Notes: generated by a model not told the origin, from the sequence alone. 64,000 nucleotides of DNA from Streptomyces sp. NBC_01549 (GCF_026339955.1 NZ_JAPEPW010000001.1:6407001-6471000), one strand, 5' to 3'. Shown: positions 1 to 8,449, numbered from the stretch's first letter. A program made the numbers and translations.

Positions 1-54
1 TTCTCGGGCTCGGGCTCGTTTTCGGGGTCGTACTCGGCCGTGGGTCTTGGGTCT

Positions 55-68
55 TGGGAACGCTCCCA
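55..68. promoter_or_regulatory. LacI-family (CebR-like) operator candidate
   Basis: The 14-bp near-palindrome TGGGAACGCTCCCA differs by one base from the perfect TGGGAGCGCTCCCA box known for the cellobiose regulator CebR of Streptomyces. It lies 9 bp from a second palindrome. No sugar gene is intact nearby, but the GH3 glycosidase remnant 2 kb downstream would be a natural target. Assignment to CebR is inference from the motif. Confidence 0.5.
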
Positions 69-76
69 GGCCAAGT

Positions 77-94
77 GATGTTATCGGTAACATC
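77..94. promoter_or_regulatory. Second LacI-type operator candidate
   Basis: A perfect inverted repeat, GATGTTA and TAACATC around TCGG, is built like operators of LacI-family sugar repressors, with a central CG step. Together with the box at 55-68 it looks like a doubly controlled carbohydrate promoter reading rightwards. The next intact gene is a phosphoesterase, not a sugar gene. Confidence 0.45.
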
Positions 95-321
95 GCATGC
101 GTCAAGGGACTTTGGGACCGTCGGCGAAACGGTTTTGGACGGCTGCGGTCCGCGCCGCCACCGGACCTCCCGGTGGCCGGGCGACGCGGCCGGAAACGTA
201 CGGGTCGAGTCGCGTTCTGCCTGTTCCGGAGGCGTTCACGGTGAGGCCACGCCGGTGTCCCCGCGGCCTGACTGAGTGGTTCCAGCCAGTGAATCGCTCG
301 GAGGCACCGGAGGGTCGCCCC

Positions 322-2169
322 ATGGCCGGAACCGAACCCGTGTCCGCCGCCGTCAACCGTCGTCGATTTCTGCTCGCCTCAGGCGCCACGGCAGCGGCCG
401 GCGTCGCCGGAACCAGCGCGGGGGCGCTCCTGCCGCGCCGGCGCCGACACCCCGCCATGGAGCCCGCCGCTCGGAGCGCCGCCGCCCAGCGGCAGGCCCG
501 CGGCGCCCCGCGGGCAGCGCCGTACGCCCTGACCACCCTGGAGACGACGGCCCGCCTCGGCGGTGGCGCCGGCCCCGGCACCTACCGGCGGCTGGTCTCG
601 GGCCCCGGCTGGCCCCTGGTCGTCCGCAAGGAGCTCGCCACGCCCGGTGCCGGGCGCCAGGACCGGCGCACCCCGCTCGCGTGCTTCGTGCAGTTCACCG
701 ACCTCCATCTCGCCGACGTGCAGAACCCGTTGCGCACCGAGTTCCTGCGCTCGCGCGGTGCCTCGTCGTGGCGGGCGCAGGAGGCGCTGACGGTGGCCGG
801 GGCGGTCGCGCTCGTAGAACAGGTGAACGCGCTCGGAGGAGGGCCGTACACCGGGCTGCGCCCCGCCTTCGTGATGACGACGGGCGACAACGTCGACAAC
901 AACTCCGCGATCGAACTGGAGTGGTTCCTGGCCGTCATGAACGGGGGCCGGATCACGCCGAACACCGGTGACCCGGCGGCGTACGAGGGCGCCCAGAACT
1001 CCGGTCTTCCCCTGTACTGGCACCCGGGTGACCCCCACCTGCGCGACCTGGACAAGCGGCGCGGGCTGCCCCTGATCCCCGGCTTCCTCGACGCGGCCAC
1101 CCGCCCGGTCACCAGCCCGGGGCTGCGCGTCCCCTGGTACTCCACGGTCGGCAACCACGACGATCTGCCGGGCGGCTGTCTGTCGCCCGCGCTGAACGAC
1201 TTCGCCGTCGGCTCACGCAAGCTGCTGTCGGTGTCCGCCGCGGACGCGGCCGCCTACGCCAAGGCGCTCGGGTCGGGTGACGACCCCAAGAGCGAGGTGC
1301 TCAAGGCGATCCTCACCACGAACGCGGCCTCGGCGCGGACCGTGACCGCCGACGAGCGGCGTCGGCTGTGCACCCCGCACGACTATCTCGCCGCGCATCT
1401 CGATCCCGCCCACGCCGGTGCCGGTCCGGTCGGCCATGGCTACACCCAGGACAACCTGGACGGCGAGCGGATGTACTACTCCTTCAAGGTGGCCGAGAAC
1501 GTCGTCGGCATCAGCATCGACACGACGTATCGCAGCGGCCACTACGAGGGTTCACTCGGCAGCGACCAACTCCGCTGGCTGGAAGGGATCCTGGCCGCGC
1601 ACAGCTCCCGGTCCTACGACGCGGACGGCCGGCTCGTCCGCAACACCGGGGCCGACGACGCCCACATCCTGGTCTTCAGTCACCACCACAGCCCCAGCAT
1701 GACCCGCCGTCCCGACGCCGCCCGCACGGACGAGCCGCGCCACGACGGAGCGGAGGTCATCGCCCTGCTCAGCCGGTTCCCGAACGTGGTGGCCTGGATC
1801 AACGGGCACAGTCACGTCAACCGGATCACGCCGCACCCGCACGCGATGCCCGCCCGCTCCTTCTGGGAGGTCAACACCGCCTCCCACGTGGACTATCCGC
1901 ACCACGCCCGGCTGATCGAACTGGCCGACAACGGGGACGGAACGGTGTCCCTGTTCACCACCCTCGTCGAGTCCGCCGCGCCGCACCGCACCGCCCGGGA
2001 CTTCGACGACCTGTCGGCGGTGGGACTCGCCTCCCTGTACCGGGAAGTGGCCTACAACGCTCCCGGTCTTGCCGAGAGCATGAAGGGCGGTGTCCAGGAG
2101 GGCTGGGCGGGCGGTGCCGGGGACCGCAACACGGAACTGGTGGTGACGGGCGGACCGGCGGCAGGGTGA
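322..2169 (+). CDS. Tat-exported TIGR03767-type metallophosphoesterase
   Basis: Predicted secreted calcineurin-like phosphoesterase of 615 aa. The ATG at 322 has a GGAGGG Shine-Dalgarno 7 nt upstream and opens a twin-arginine signal (NRRRFLLA at residues 12-19, then an Ala/Gly-rich stretch). The metal-binding blocks occur in family order: FTDLHLAD (about 125), TGDNVDNN (about 187), GNHD (277-280), SHHHS, and GHSH (495-498). The long insertions between blocks and the Tat signal fit the TIGR03767/PPA1498 family, whose substrate is not established. Its stop codon directly abuts a GH3 glycosidase remnant, so the 3' flank is a recombination junction. Confidence 0.88.
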   Translation: MAGTEPVSAAVNRRRFLLASGATAAAGVAGTSAGALLPRRRRHPAMEPAARSAAAQRQARGAPRAAPYALTTLETTARLGGGAGPGTYRRLVSGPGWPLVVRKELATPGAGRQDRRTPLACFVQFTDLHLADVQNPLRTEFLRSRGASSWRAQEALTVAGAVALVEQVNALGGGPYTGLRPAFVMTTGDNVDNNSAIELEWFLAVMNGGRITPNTGDPAAYEGAQNSGLPLYWHPGDPHLRDLDKRRGLPLIPGFLDAATRPVTSPGLRVPWYSTVGNHDDLPGGCLSPALNDFAVGSRKLLSVSAADAAAYAKALGSGDDPKSEVLKAILTTNAASARTVTADERRRLCTPHDYLAAHLDPAHAGAGPVGHGYTQDNLDGERMYYSFKVAENVVGISIDTTYRSGHYEGSLGSDQLRWLEGILAAHSSRSYDADGRLVRNTGADDAHILVFSHHHSPSMTRRPDAARTDEPRHDGAEVIALLSRFPNVVAWINGHSHVNRITPHPHAMPARSFWEVNTASHVDYPHHARLIELADNGDGTVSLFTTLVESAAPHRTARDFDDLSAVGLASLYREVAYNAPGLAESMKGGVQEGWAGGAGDRNTELVVTGGPAAG

Positions 2170-2172
2170 CCC

Positions 2173-2303
2173 CGTGCGCGGGCCGCAACTTCGAGACCTT
2201 CGGGGAGGGCCCGCTGCTCGTTGGCGACATGGTCGCGGCCGAGATCCGCGGCGTCCAGGGCGAGGGCCTCATGGCGACCGTCAAGCACTTCGCGGTCAAC
2301 GAC
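2173..2303 (+). pseudogene. GH3 beta-glycosidase remnant, upstream piece
   Basis: Frame +3 reads CAGRNFETFGEGPLLVGDM and then GVQGEGLMATVKHFAVND, the conserved part of the GH3 N-terminal TIM barrel that leads into the NDQE segment. No start codon exists: homology begins 3 nt after the phosphoesterase stop, so the 5' half is deleted. It ends at GAC (2303), where the tnpB element begins. The missing continuation resumes at 3818. Family assignment is by motif memory. Confidence 0.72.
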
Positions 2304-2374
2304 CCGGGAATGGATTCCCGGGCTTGCAGCTCGTGACCATCGCTGGCGGTGATGGGGTCGGCCGCGTCCAGAGC

Positions 2375-3578
2375 TCACGCGATGATCGTGAGTTCAGGGG
2401 CCGCTGACTGGACCCCGCAGACCCACGCCATCCACCCGCGGTGGGCGATGTTGTGGGACGAGTTGCGGTCCGCGTGATCAACGAATCCGCAGGACCGGCA
2501 GGCGAACCGGGCTTGTGAGGGCCGGTTGCCGCGTTCGATGTGATGACATTGGGAGCATTCCTGGCTGGTGTACGCCGGATCGACGTACACGACCGGTACC
2601 CCGGCCTTCTTCGCCTTATAGGCGATGAAGGCGCCGAGTTGCGCGAAGGGCCAGGAGTGGAGCGTGGTGCGTTGGGGCTTTCTCAGCCGGGCCCGCTCGC
2701 GAATGCCCTTCGGGTCTTCCAGGGCGATTCCGCGACCGGTGCTCCCCCACTGCCTTAAGGGCGTGGGAGGTACCCCCAAGCCTCCGCCGCGATCCGTTTC
2801 GAAATCTTGTGGTTGATGTCCTTGTTACGGCGGGCCTCTTTACGCGCGTACTTCCTCGCCCGCCGCTTGGCCGACTTGGTCTGCTTCTGTTGTAGCCTGC
2901 GTCGCAGCTTGCGGTCGTTCTCCCGTTTCCGGTTGATCCGGCGCCCGCAGTGGCGTTCACCGTCGCTGGTGGCGGCGATGTTCACGATGCCGAGGTCCAC
3001 GCCGAGGAAGGCGACCGGGTGGGTGTTCAGCGCGGCTTCGGGCATCTCGCAGGTCGCGATCAAGTACCACTTCCCACCGTGGTGCAGCAGGTCGGACTCG
3101 CCCTGGCGGCGTTGGGCCAGGACCTCCAGCTGTTCGGCCTGTCCGGTGAAGGCGAGGTTTTTCATCCTGCCAGCCGTGGTCAAGATCGACACGGTGCGAG
3201 CCTCGTGCTGCCAGGACAGCATCCGGTCACCGTAGGGCTGGGCGGCCTTTGGGCGGAAGGTGACCGGTTTACCCGAGGCGCGGGTGTGGCGTTTCGATCC
3301 CGGCTTGCCGTACCGGCCGGCCTGCAGATTGGCCTTCAGGGTGGTGTAGGCGTCGCAGGTCTTCTTGATCGCGTGCTGGGCGGCCTGTGCCCCAGCCCCC
3401 ACCGGGTCTTGATGTCCTGGTAGGCCAGCTTTCGCAGTGCCAGGTTCTTGCGCGCGCCCTCCTCGAAGGCGACGGACGCGGCCCAGGTGGCGGCCTCGTT
3501 GCAGGCGGTCAGGGTCGCCTCAAGTGCCGCCGCCTGCTCGGGCGTCGGCAGCAGCCTGACCTGCACCACCAACTTCAT
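2375..3578 (-). pseudogene. tnpB: tnpB-like RNA-guided nuclease gene, twice broken
   Basis: Three collinear pieces make one IS605 OrfB/TnpB protein. Piece 1 (3578 down to about 3400) carries the N-terminus MKLVVQVRLLPTPEQ. Piece 2 (about 3402-2780) contains the first RuvC aspartate in FLGVDLGIVN. Piece 3 (about 2740-2375) contains the RuvC glutamate in GIALEDPKG, the zinc-finger cysteine pairs CSQC and CRSC, and the last aspartate in HADRNSSHN. A one-base indel in a G-run near 3396-3402 shifts the frame between pieces 1 and 2. A 40-bp palindromic repeat (about 2739-2779) separates pieces 2 and 3. The catalytic triad is preserved in the pieces, so inactivation looks recent. Confidence 0.82.
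2739..2779. repeat. 40-bp palindromic repeat inserted in tnpB
   Basis: A GC-rich imperfect palindrome centred on CCTTAAGG with arms of the type CTCCCCCACTG / CGTGGGAGG. It splits TnpB between IAAEA and GRGIALED. A near-identical copy in the opposite orientation forms part of the MITE at 29951-30150 (30066-30110). Such short palindromes recur in Streptomyces genomes. No obvious target-site duplication was resolved by eye. Confidence 0.75.
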
Positions 3579-3817
3579 GACGCCGACCCTAAGCCTCTGG
3601 GCATACAGTCCGCCCCATCGCGTACATGCTCAACACGATCAAGCGAACGGTCACGCACATGTACGCCTCACGCTCGTTCTCCGGCTCCGCAGGACAGCGA
3701 CACAGGCGCACCGCACCCGAAAAAGAAGCCGCTGCGACGCTCCGCGTCACAGCCACGGGACGCGATTCCTCCCGGGCGTGAACGCCCGCGGCTACCCGCA
3801 AGATCAGGCTGAACAAC

Positions 3818-4075
3818 CAAGAACAGGACCGCATGTCCATCGACGTGCGGGTCGACGAACAGACCATGCGCGAGGTCGTACTGCGCGGCTTCGAGGCAGC
3901 CGTCGCCGCCCGCGCCGGCGCGGCCATGCCACGTGCCGTCGGGCAGCCCGCGATGCCCGACGGCATCGGTCCGGTCCTCTCGCTGCGGACCGCGTCCCGG
4001 GGCGGAAATGTCGTGAGCACGACCGTCCACCAGGAGCACCGGTGCGACCTGTGGGACGCCGCCGCGCGAGGCTGA
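3818..4075 (+). pseudogene. GH3 remnant, downstream piece fused to unrelated tail
   Basis: Reading from CAA at 3818 gives QEQDRMSIDVRVDEQ, TMREVVLRGFEAAVAA and so on. This continues the GH3 sequence that stopped at AVND (2303): together they restore the NDQE and VDEqtmRE..lrgFEAAV motif string. After about residue 38 the similarity ends, and a roughly 45-codon tail of unknown origin runs to the TGA at 4075. An ATG at 3833 with AGGA in front makes it look like an 80-aa gene, but the GH3 match favours a remnant. Confidence 0.65.
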
Positions 4076-4082
4076 GCGGTAG

Positions 4083-4123
4083 GCTTCCCGGCGTGCGCCC
4101 ATCTCGGGCGCACGCCGGGAAGC
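4083..4123. terminator. Strong hairpin terminator
   Basis: Perfect 18-bp stem (GCTTCCCGGCGTGCGCCC and its complement) with a 5-nt loop, between the GH3 remnant and the dedA-like gene. There is no T-run, as usual for Streptomyces terminators. It was probably the terminator of the original upstream transcript. Confidence 0.7.
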
Positions 4124-4147
4124 GTGTGATTTCGGGAGGAACCGGCG

Positions 4148-4798
4148 TTGGACGTCCAGCATTGGCTCGAGACGGTGCCCGCGGTCAGCATCTATGCGCT
4201 GGTGGCCCTGGTCATCGGCCTGGAGAGCCTGGGCATCCCGTTGCCCGGCGAGATCATCCTGGTCTCGGCGGCGCTGCTGTCCTCACAGCACTCGGGCATC
4301 AACCCCGTCATCCTCGGTGCGTGCGCCAGCATCGGCGCGGTCGTCGGAGACTCCATCGGCTATGCCATCGGCCGCAAGGGCGGCCGCCCTTTGCTGGCCT
4401 GGCTGGGCGCGAAGTTCCCCAGGCACTTCAGCGAGGGGCACGTCGCGACGGCCGAGCGGTCCTTCCAGAAGTGGGGCATGTGGGCCGTCTTCTTCGGCCG
4501 GTTCATCGCGTTGCTGCGGATCTTCGCGGGGCCGCTCGCGGGTGTGCTGAAGATGCCGTACTGGAAGTTCCTGATCGCCAATGTGCTGGGCGGGATCATC
4601 TGGGCCGGGGGTACCACCGCGGTCATCTACTACGTGGGTGTCGTCGCCGAGTCCTGGCTGAAGCGGTTCTCGTGGGTCGGGCTCGTGGTGGCCGTGCTCA
4701 TCGGGCTCGCCTCGATGCTGATCGTGAAGCGCAAGGCGAAGAAGGCGGCGGCGGAGATCGAGACGGGGGAGCGGGAGCCGGTGGCGGCTTCCGAGTAG
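4148..4798 (+). CDS. DedA family membrane protein
   Basis: A 216-aa polytopic inner-membrane protein of the DedA/VTT superfamily, whose members act in lipid-carrier or proton-dependent membrane homeostasis. Hallmarks are the early ESLGIPLPGEIIL segment, GDSIGYAIGRKGG and the FGRFIALLRIFAGPLAG motif, followed by C-terminal hydrophobic helices and a basic tail (VKRKAKKAAAE). The start is TTG at 4148, preceded by GGGAGGA with 8 nt spacing. No ATG fits. The gene stands alone after a strong terminator and runs convergent with the carbonic anhydrase-like gene, 15 bp away. Confidence 0.9.
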   Translation: MDVQHWLETVPAVSIYALVALVIGLESLGIPLPGEIILVSAALLSSQHSGINPVILGACASIGAVVGDSIGYAIGRKGGRPLLAWLGAKFPRHFSEGHVATAERSFQKWGMWAVFFGRFIALLRIFAGPLAGVLKMPYWKFLIANVLGGIIWAGGTTAVIYYVGVVAESWLKRFSWVGLVVAVLIGLASMLIVKRKAKKAAAEIETGEREPVAASE

Positions 4799-4813
4799 TT
4801 GTCGTCGGGCGCT

Positions 4814-5344
4814 TCAGCTCCCGTGCGCTTTCTTGTGTGTCTTCGCCAGGTCCACATATACGGTGCCGTTGAGGGTGATGCCCTGGCGTTCCTCCTCCGT
4901 CAGGGGGCGCTTGACCTTGGCCGGGACTCCGGCCACCAGGGAGCCCGGCGGGACCCGCATGCCCTGGGGGACCAGGGCCTGGGCCGCCACCAGGGAACCG
5001 GCGCCGATCACCGCGCCGTTGAGGACCGTGGCGCCCATGCCGATCAGGCAGTCGTCCTCGACCGTCGCCCCGTGCAGTACGGCGTTGTGGCCGACCGAGA
5101 CGCGCTCGCCGACCGTGATCGGGAATCCGGGGTCGACGTGAAGGGTGCAATTGTCTTGGATGTTGCTGTCGGCGCCTATGACGATCGGACCGAAGTCGGC
5201 GCGCAGCACCGCGCCGTACCAGACGCTCGCGCCCGCGTGCAGAGTGACGTCCCCGATCACCACGGACGTCGGTGCCGTGAACGACTCCGGGTCCACCTGC
5301 GGGTCCTTGCCGCCGATCCCCATGATCAGCGCCTGCTGCGTCAT
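4814..5344 (-). CDS. Gamma-carbonic anhydrase-like hexapeptide-repeat protein
   Basis: A 176-aa left-handed beta-helix protein of the gamma-carbonic anhydrase/PaaY/YrdA group. Hexapeptide turns run through the middle (VVIGDVTLHAGASVWYGAVL, DNCTLHV, VSVGHNAVLHG). The metal-ligand pattern is present: His in the LHVD segment and the pair in VGHNAVLHG. ATG at 5344 has GAGGAGA upstream, and an in-frame ATG seven codons later is less likely. Some family members hydrate CO2 and many have unknown substrates. The divergent neighbour is another hexapeptide-repeat protein. Confidence 0.87.
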   Translation of the reverse strand: MTQQALIMGIGGKDPQVDPESFTAPTSVVIGDVTLHAGASVWYGAVLRADFGPIVIGADSNIQDNCTLHVDPGFPITVGERVSVGHNAVLHGATVEDDCLIGMGATVLNGAVIGAGSLVAAQALVPQGMRVPPGSLVAGVPAKVKRPLTEEERQGITLNGTVYVDLAKTHKKAHGS

Positions 5345-5465
5345 CGCCGTCTCCTCGTCGTCGTCGCTACAGCGGCACCGTATGCCATCGCCGCCGGCCC
5401 CGGTGGGGCGAAGATCACAGCGGTGATCTCTGCTGGGTCCCGGCCGTCCTGAGTACCGTGAGCGG

Positions 5466-6233
5466 GTGCCCAGCAACAAGAACGTGTTCTCATCATGGTG
5501 GCGCCGTCTCGCGCAGCGCGCCGTCCACGCGGGCTGGGCCTGGGTGCAGCGCACGGGTTCGGTGACCGCCGAGCGCCCGGGGCGGCTGCGCTTCGGTGCG
5601 ATGGGAACGGGTACCAGACTGGCCTTCCCGCTCGGAACCGTCTTCGGTGAACCGTGGATCCACCTCGGCGCCCACTGCATCGTCGGCGAGCAGGTCACCC
5701 TCACCGCCGGTCTGATGCCCGACCTCGACCTCGGCTCCGACCCGATCCTGCGCATCGGCGACGGTGTCGTGCTCGGCCGCGGCAGCCACGTCATCGCCGA
5801 CACGACGGTCACGATTGGCAGCGACTGCTACTTCGGGCCGTATGCGTACGTGACGTCCACGAACCACTCGTACGACGATCCGCACGTGCCCATCGGCAAG
5901 CAGTGGCCCCGGATGGAGCCGGTGGAGATCGGACCCGGTTGCTGGATCGGCACCGGGGCGGTGATCCTGCCGGGAGCGCGGATCGGGCGGAACGTCGTGG
6001 TGGCGGCCGGTGCGGTGGTACGCGGCGCGGTGCCGGACCACGCGGTCGTCGCGGGCGCGCCCGCGCGGGTCGTACGGCGCTGGGACGTGGTCGACGGGTG
6101 GCAGCCTCCGCTGCGGACGCCCGCGCCGGTACCGATTCCCGACGGGGTGACACCGGAACAACTGCTCGCGCTGTCGGAGCTGGACGAGGAGTCGGCGGCG
6201 CGGCTGGCGGAGCTTGACGCCGAGTCTTCCTGA
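5466..6233 (+). CDS. Hexapeptide-repeat acyltransferase
   Basis: A 255-aa protein with the left-handed beta-helix of the maltose/galactoside/serine acetyltransferase superfamily. Repeats span about residues 70-200, with the catalytic-type loop TSTNHSYDDPHVPI (His in NHSYD) and the ending CWIGTGAVILPGARIGRNVVV. The GTG at 5466 (VPSNKN) has no strong ribosome-binding site and lies 121 bp from the divergent carbonic anhydrase start. Acceptor unknown; O-acetylation of a glycan or small molecule is typical. The acidic C-terminus lies outside the repeats. Confidence 0.82.
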   Translation: MPSNKNVFSSWWRRLAQRAVHAGWAWVQRTGSVTAERPGRLRFGAMGTGTRLAFPLGTVFGEPWIHLGAHCIVGEQVTLTAGLMPDLDLGSDPILRIGDGVVLGRGSHVIADTTVTIGSDCYFGPYAYVTSTNHSYDDPHVPIGKQWPRMEPVEIGPGCWIGTGAVILPGARIGRNVVVAAGAVVRGAVPDHAVVAGAPARVVRRWDVVDGWQPPLRTPAPVPIPDGVTPEQLLALSELDEESAARLAELDAESS

Positions 6234-6268
6234 GCGTCGCTGAGCCGAGTCTTCCTGAGGGGCGTCGA

Positions 6269-7126
6269 TCAGCCGGTGGCCAGCAGTACCGTGCCGACCA
6301 GGGCCAGGCCCGCGCCCGCCGCCTGGATCGCGCGCAGCCGTTCGCTGAGGAAGCCGCGTGCGGCCAGGGCGGTGACCACCGGATAGAGCGAGGCGAGGAC
6401 GGCGGCCACCGTGACCGGGCCGTGCTGGGCGGCGACGGAGTACGTGCCGTTCGCGGCGACGTCGGCGAGGCCGACGAAGGCGAGCGCGGGCAGGGAGCGC
6501 CAGGGGAAGCCGCCCTTGGGGAGGGCGACGGCGCCGCGCCGCACGGCGACGAAGAGTGCCGCGCCTCCCGTGACGACGTTGGTCACGCGCTGCACGAACA
6601 GCGCGAGGAACAGCCCGGTCACCGACGAGGAAGCCTGCGCGATCAGCACGAACACCGTGCCGAAGCCCAGCGCGGCGATCAGCGTGAGCAGCACCGCCTG
6701 TCGCTGCACGGCGGCGCCCCTCAGCTGGGGCCCGCCGACGAGGACGACGCCCACGACGGCGACCGCGATGCCCGCCATCTGGGTCAGTCCGGGGTGTTCG
6801 CCGAGGAAGAGTCCCACGGTGATGGGGACGGCCACGGCCAGCGAGCCGAGTGGGGAGACGACGCCCATCGGGCCCAGGGCGAGCGCCTTGTAGAAGGAGA
6901 GCAGCGCGACCGGTCCCACGAGTCCCGCGGCGAACGCGAACCACAGCTGAGGTCCCGCCGCGCTCCAGCCGCCGGTCGCCACCACGATCGCGCCCAGTAC
7001 CGCCGCCGCGATCGACTGCGAGGCGACGACCACGGTGAGTGCGGGCGTACGTCGGGTCAGCAGCCCTCCGCCGAAGTCGGCCAGGCCCCACAGGAGGCTG
7101 GTGGCCAGGGCGAAGAGCACTGTCAT
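6269..7126 (-). CDS. EamA-family (DMT superfamily) transporter
   Basis: A 285-aa integral membrane protein with about ten hydrophobic helices in two tandem EamA repeats (first ending near FLGEHPGLTQMAGI, second near FLSERLRAIQAAGA). Family members export metabolites or amino acids. Translation starts at ATG 7126 (MTVLFALATSLLWGL). The gene is divergent from an XRE-cupin regulator across a 107-bp AT-rich promoter region, which suggests that the regulator controls it. Confidence 0.9.
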   Translation of the reverse strand: MTVLFALATSLLWGLADFGGGLLTRRTPALTVVVASQSIAAAVLGAIVVATGGWSAAGPQLWFAFAAGLVGPVALLSFYKALALGPMGVVSPLGSLAVAVPITVGLFLGEHPGLTQMAGIAVAVVGVVLVGGPQLRGAAVQRQAVLLTLIAALGFGTVFVLIAQASSSVTGLFLALFVQRVTNVVTGGAALFVAVRRGAVALPKGGFPWRSLPALAFVGLADVAANGTYSVAAQHGPVTVAAVLASLYPVVTALAARGFLSERLRAIQAAGAGLALVGTVLLATG

Positions 7127-7175
7127 GGGTCGCCTCGCAGTACAGTTCGGTGAACGATCGGGTGCACCACAGCAT

Positions 7176-7193
7176 AGTTCATTCTGTTGAACT
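7176..7193. promoter_or_regulatory. Inverted-repeat operator candidate
   Basis: AGTTCA-TTCTGT-TGAACT is a perfect 6-6-6 inverted repeat in the AT-rich gap between the EamA transporter and the XRE-cupin gene. A related half-site pair, GTTC-GGT-GAAC, lies at 7145-7155. Its position suits autoregulation and control of the transporter by the divergent regulator. Confidence 0.45.
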
Positions 7194-7233
7194 CTGTCAT
7201 TTAGAATATTGGACGCGGATTATTGGACGGAAT

Positions 7234-7806
7234 GTGTCGGATCTCGACCTGCTGACCCAGTCCCTGGCGCGCAACGTCAAGCGCTGGCGCACCGAGCGCG
7301 GCTTCACCTTGGACACGCTCGCGGGCCGCGCCGGAGTCAGCCGCGGCATGCTCATCCAGATCGAGCAGGCCAGGACCAACCCCAGCATCGGTACCGTCGT
7401 GAAGATCGGTGACGCGCTCGGTGTCAGCATCACGACCCTCCTCGACTACGAGCAGGGGCCCAAAGTCCGGATCGTCCCGGCCGAGCAGGCCGTACGGCTG
7501 TGGCACACGGACGCCGGCAGTTACAACCGCCTCCTCGCGGGCACCGAGGCGCCGGGACCGCTGGAGATGTGGGACTGGCGGCTGATGCCCGGCGACGGCA
7601 GCCCCTCGGACCCGCACCCCACGGGGACGGTCGAACTCGTCCATGTCATGGCGGGCGAACTCACCCTCACCGTCGACGGGACCGAGTACCGCGTCCTCGA
7701 GGGCGCGAGTGCGTCCTTCGAGGCCGACACCCCCCATACGTACGGCAACAAGGGCGATGTGCCGGTGGAGATGGTCATGGCGGTGTCGGTCCCGCCCGTG
7801 CACTGA
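7234..7806 (+). CDS. XRE-family regulator with cupin sensor domain
   Basis: A 190-aa two-domain regulator. An N-terminal HTH_3 (residues 10-66: RWRTERGFTLDTLAGRAGVS, then the recognition helix SRGMLIQIEQ) is followed by a linker and a C-terminal cupin_2 barrel (about 115-185: HPTGTVELVHVMAGELTLT). The GTG at 7234 has GGACGG just upstream and starts right before the HTH. Longer upstream starts would run through the promoter. PuuR/SinR-cupin regulators typically sense small metabolites and regulate an adjacent exporter, here the divergent EamA protein. Confidence 0.88.
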   Translation: MSDLDLLTQSLARNVKRWRTERGFTLDTLAGRAGVSRGMLIQIEQARTNPSIGTVVKIGDALGVSITTLLDYEQGPKVRIVPAEQAVRLWHTDAGSYNRLLAGTEAPGPLEMWDWRLMPGDGSPSDPHPTGTVELVHVMAGELTLTVDGTEYRVLEGASASFEADTPHTYGNKGDVPVEMVMAVSVPPVH

Positions 7807-7849
7807 GACACCCGACCGGGCGGACCGGAGCGGCTGTTAGCGTGCCGTC

Positions 7850-8407
7850 ATGCGCGCTCCCATCGGACACTTCGACCACGCCACGGCCGCCCCCGACTGC
7901 CTCGACGAGCTCACCCGCCCGGTCGCGGACGGCGTACGCCACTGGCGTGGGACCGTCCCCGCCGACCAGATCGTGTACGTGGACACGGACCCGGAGTGGG
8001 CCGACACCGCGACCTTCGTCGAGCACTACGGCAAGGAACTGCTGGAGCAGTCGGCCAACTGCGTGGTCGTCGCGGGCAGGCGCGGCGGCCAGACCACGCT
8101 CGCCGCCTGCGTGGTCCTCTCCACCACCCGCGTCGACGTCAACGGCGCCGTCCGCCGCCAACTCGGCGCCCGCAAGGCCTCGTTCGCCCCGATGGAGACC
8201 GCGACCGGCGAGAGCGGCATGGAGTACGGCGGCATCACCCCGATCGGACTGCCGGGCGACTGGCCGGTGCTGGTGGACTCGGCGGTCGTGGAGCTGCCGT
8301 ACGTCCTGGTGGGCAGTGGCCGGCGGCGCGGAAAGCTTCTGGTGCCGGGGAAGGCGTTCGCCGAGCTGCCGAACGTGGTGGTGCTGGAGGGGCTGGGGCT
8401 CGCCTGA
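7850..8407 (+). CDS. YbaK/EbsC-type aminoacyl-tRNA deacylase
   Basis: A 185-aa YbaK/ProX/INS-domain protein expected to hydrolyse mischarged aminoacyl-tRNAs in trans. The domain fills residues 50-180. Typical signatures are CVVVAGRRGG, the basic RRQLGARKASFAPMETA segment, and ESGMEYGGITPIGLP, whose GGITP loop is the diagnostic substrate-binding stretch. ATG 7850 lies 43 bp after the regulator gene with only a weak ribosome-binding site. The cognate tRNA cannot be told from sequence. Confidence 0.87.
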   Translation: MRAPIGHFDHATAAPDCLDELTRPVADGVRHWRGTVPADQIVYVDTDPEWADTATFVEHYGKELLEQSANCVVVAGRRGGQTTLAACVVLSTTRVDVNGAVRRQLGARKASFAPMETATGESGMEYGGITPIGLPGDWPVLVDSAVVELPYVLVGSGRRRGKLLVPGKAFAELPNVVVLEGLGLA

Positions 8408-8449
8408 CCGGTTGCACGACGACGTGATGCCCCGGCGCCGGATGCGGGG

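Larger units (their letters stand above)
2304..3817 (-). mobile_element. IS200/IS605-type tnpB-only element (decayed)
   Basis: About 1.5 kb, defined by where GH3 coding sequence stops (2303) and restarts (3818). The right end carries a perfect hairpin (2304-2322, arms CCGGGAAT / ATTCCCGG). The left end carries GTTGTTCA on the minus strand and a GGGCGTT/AACGCCC hairpin shared with the second element near 39 kb. No tnpA is present. Its only gene, tnpB, is frameshifted and interrupted, so the element is presumably dead. Confidence 0.7.

Noticed and set aside
3833..4075. Independent 80-aa gene with AGGA ribosome-binding site
   Set aside because: Its N-terminal half continues the GH3 sequence interrupted at 2303, so it is a remnant rather than a gene, although weak translation cannot be excluded.
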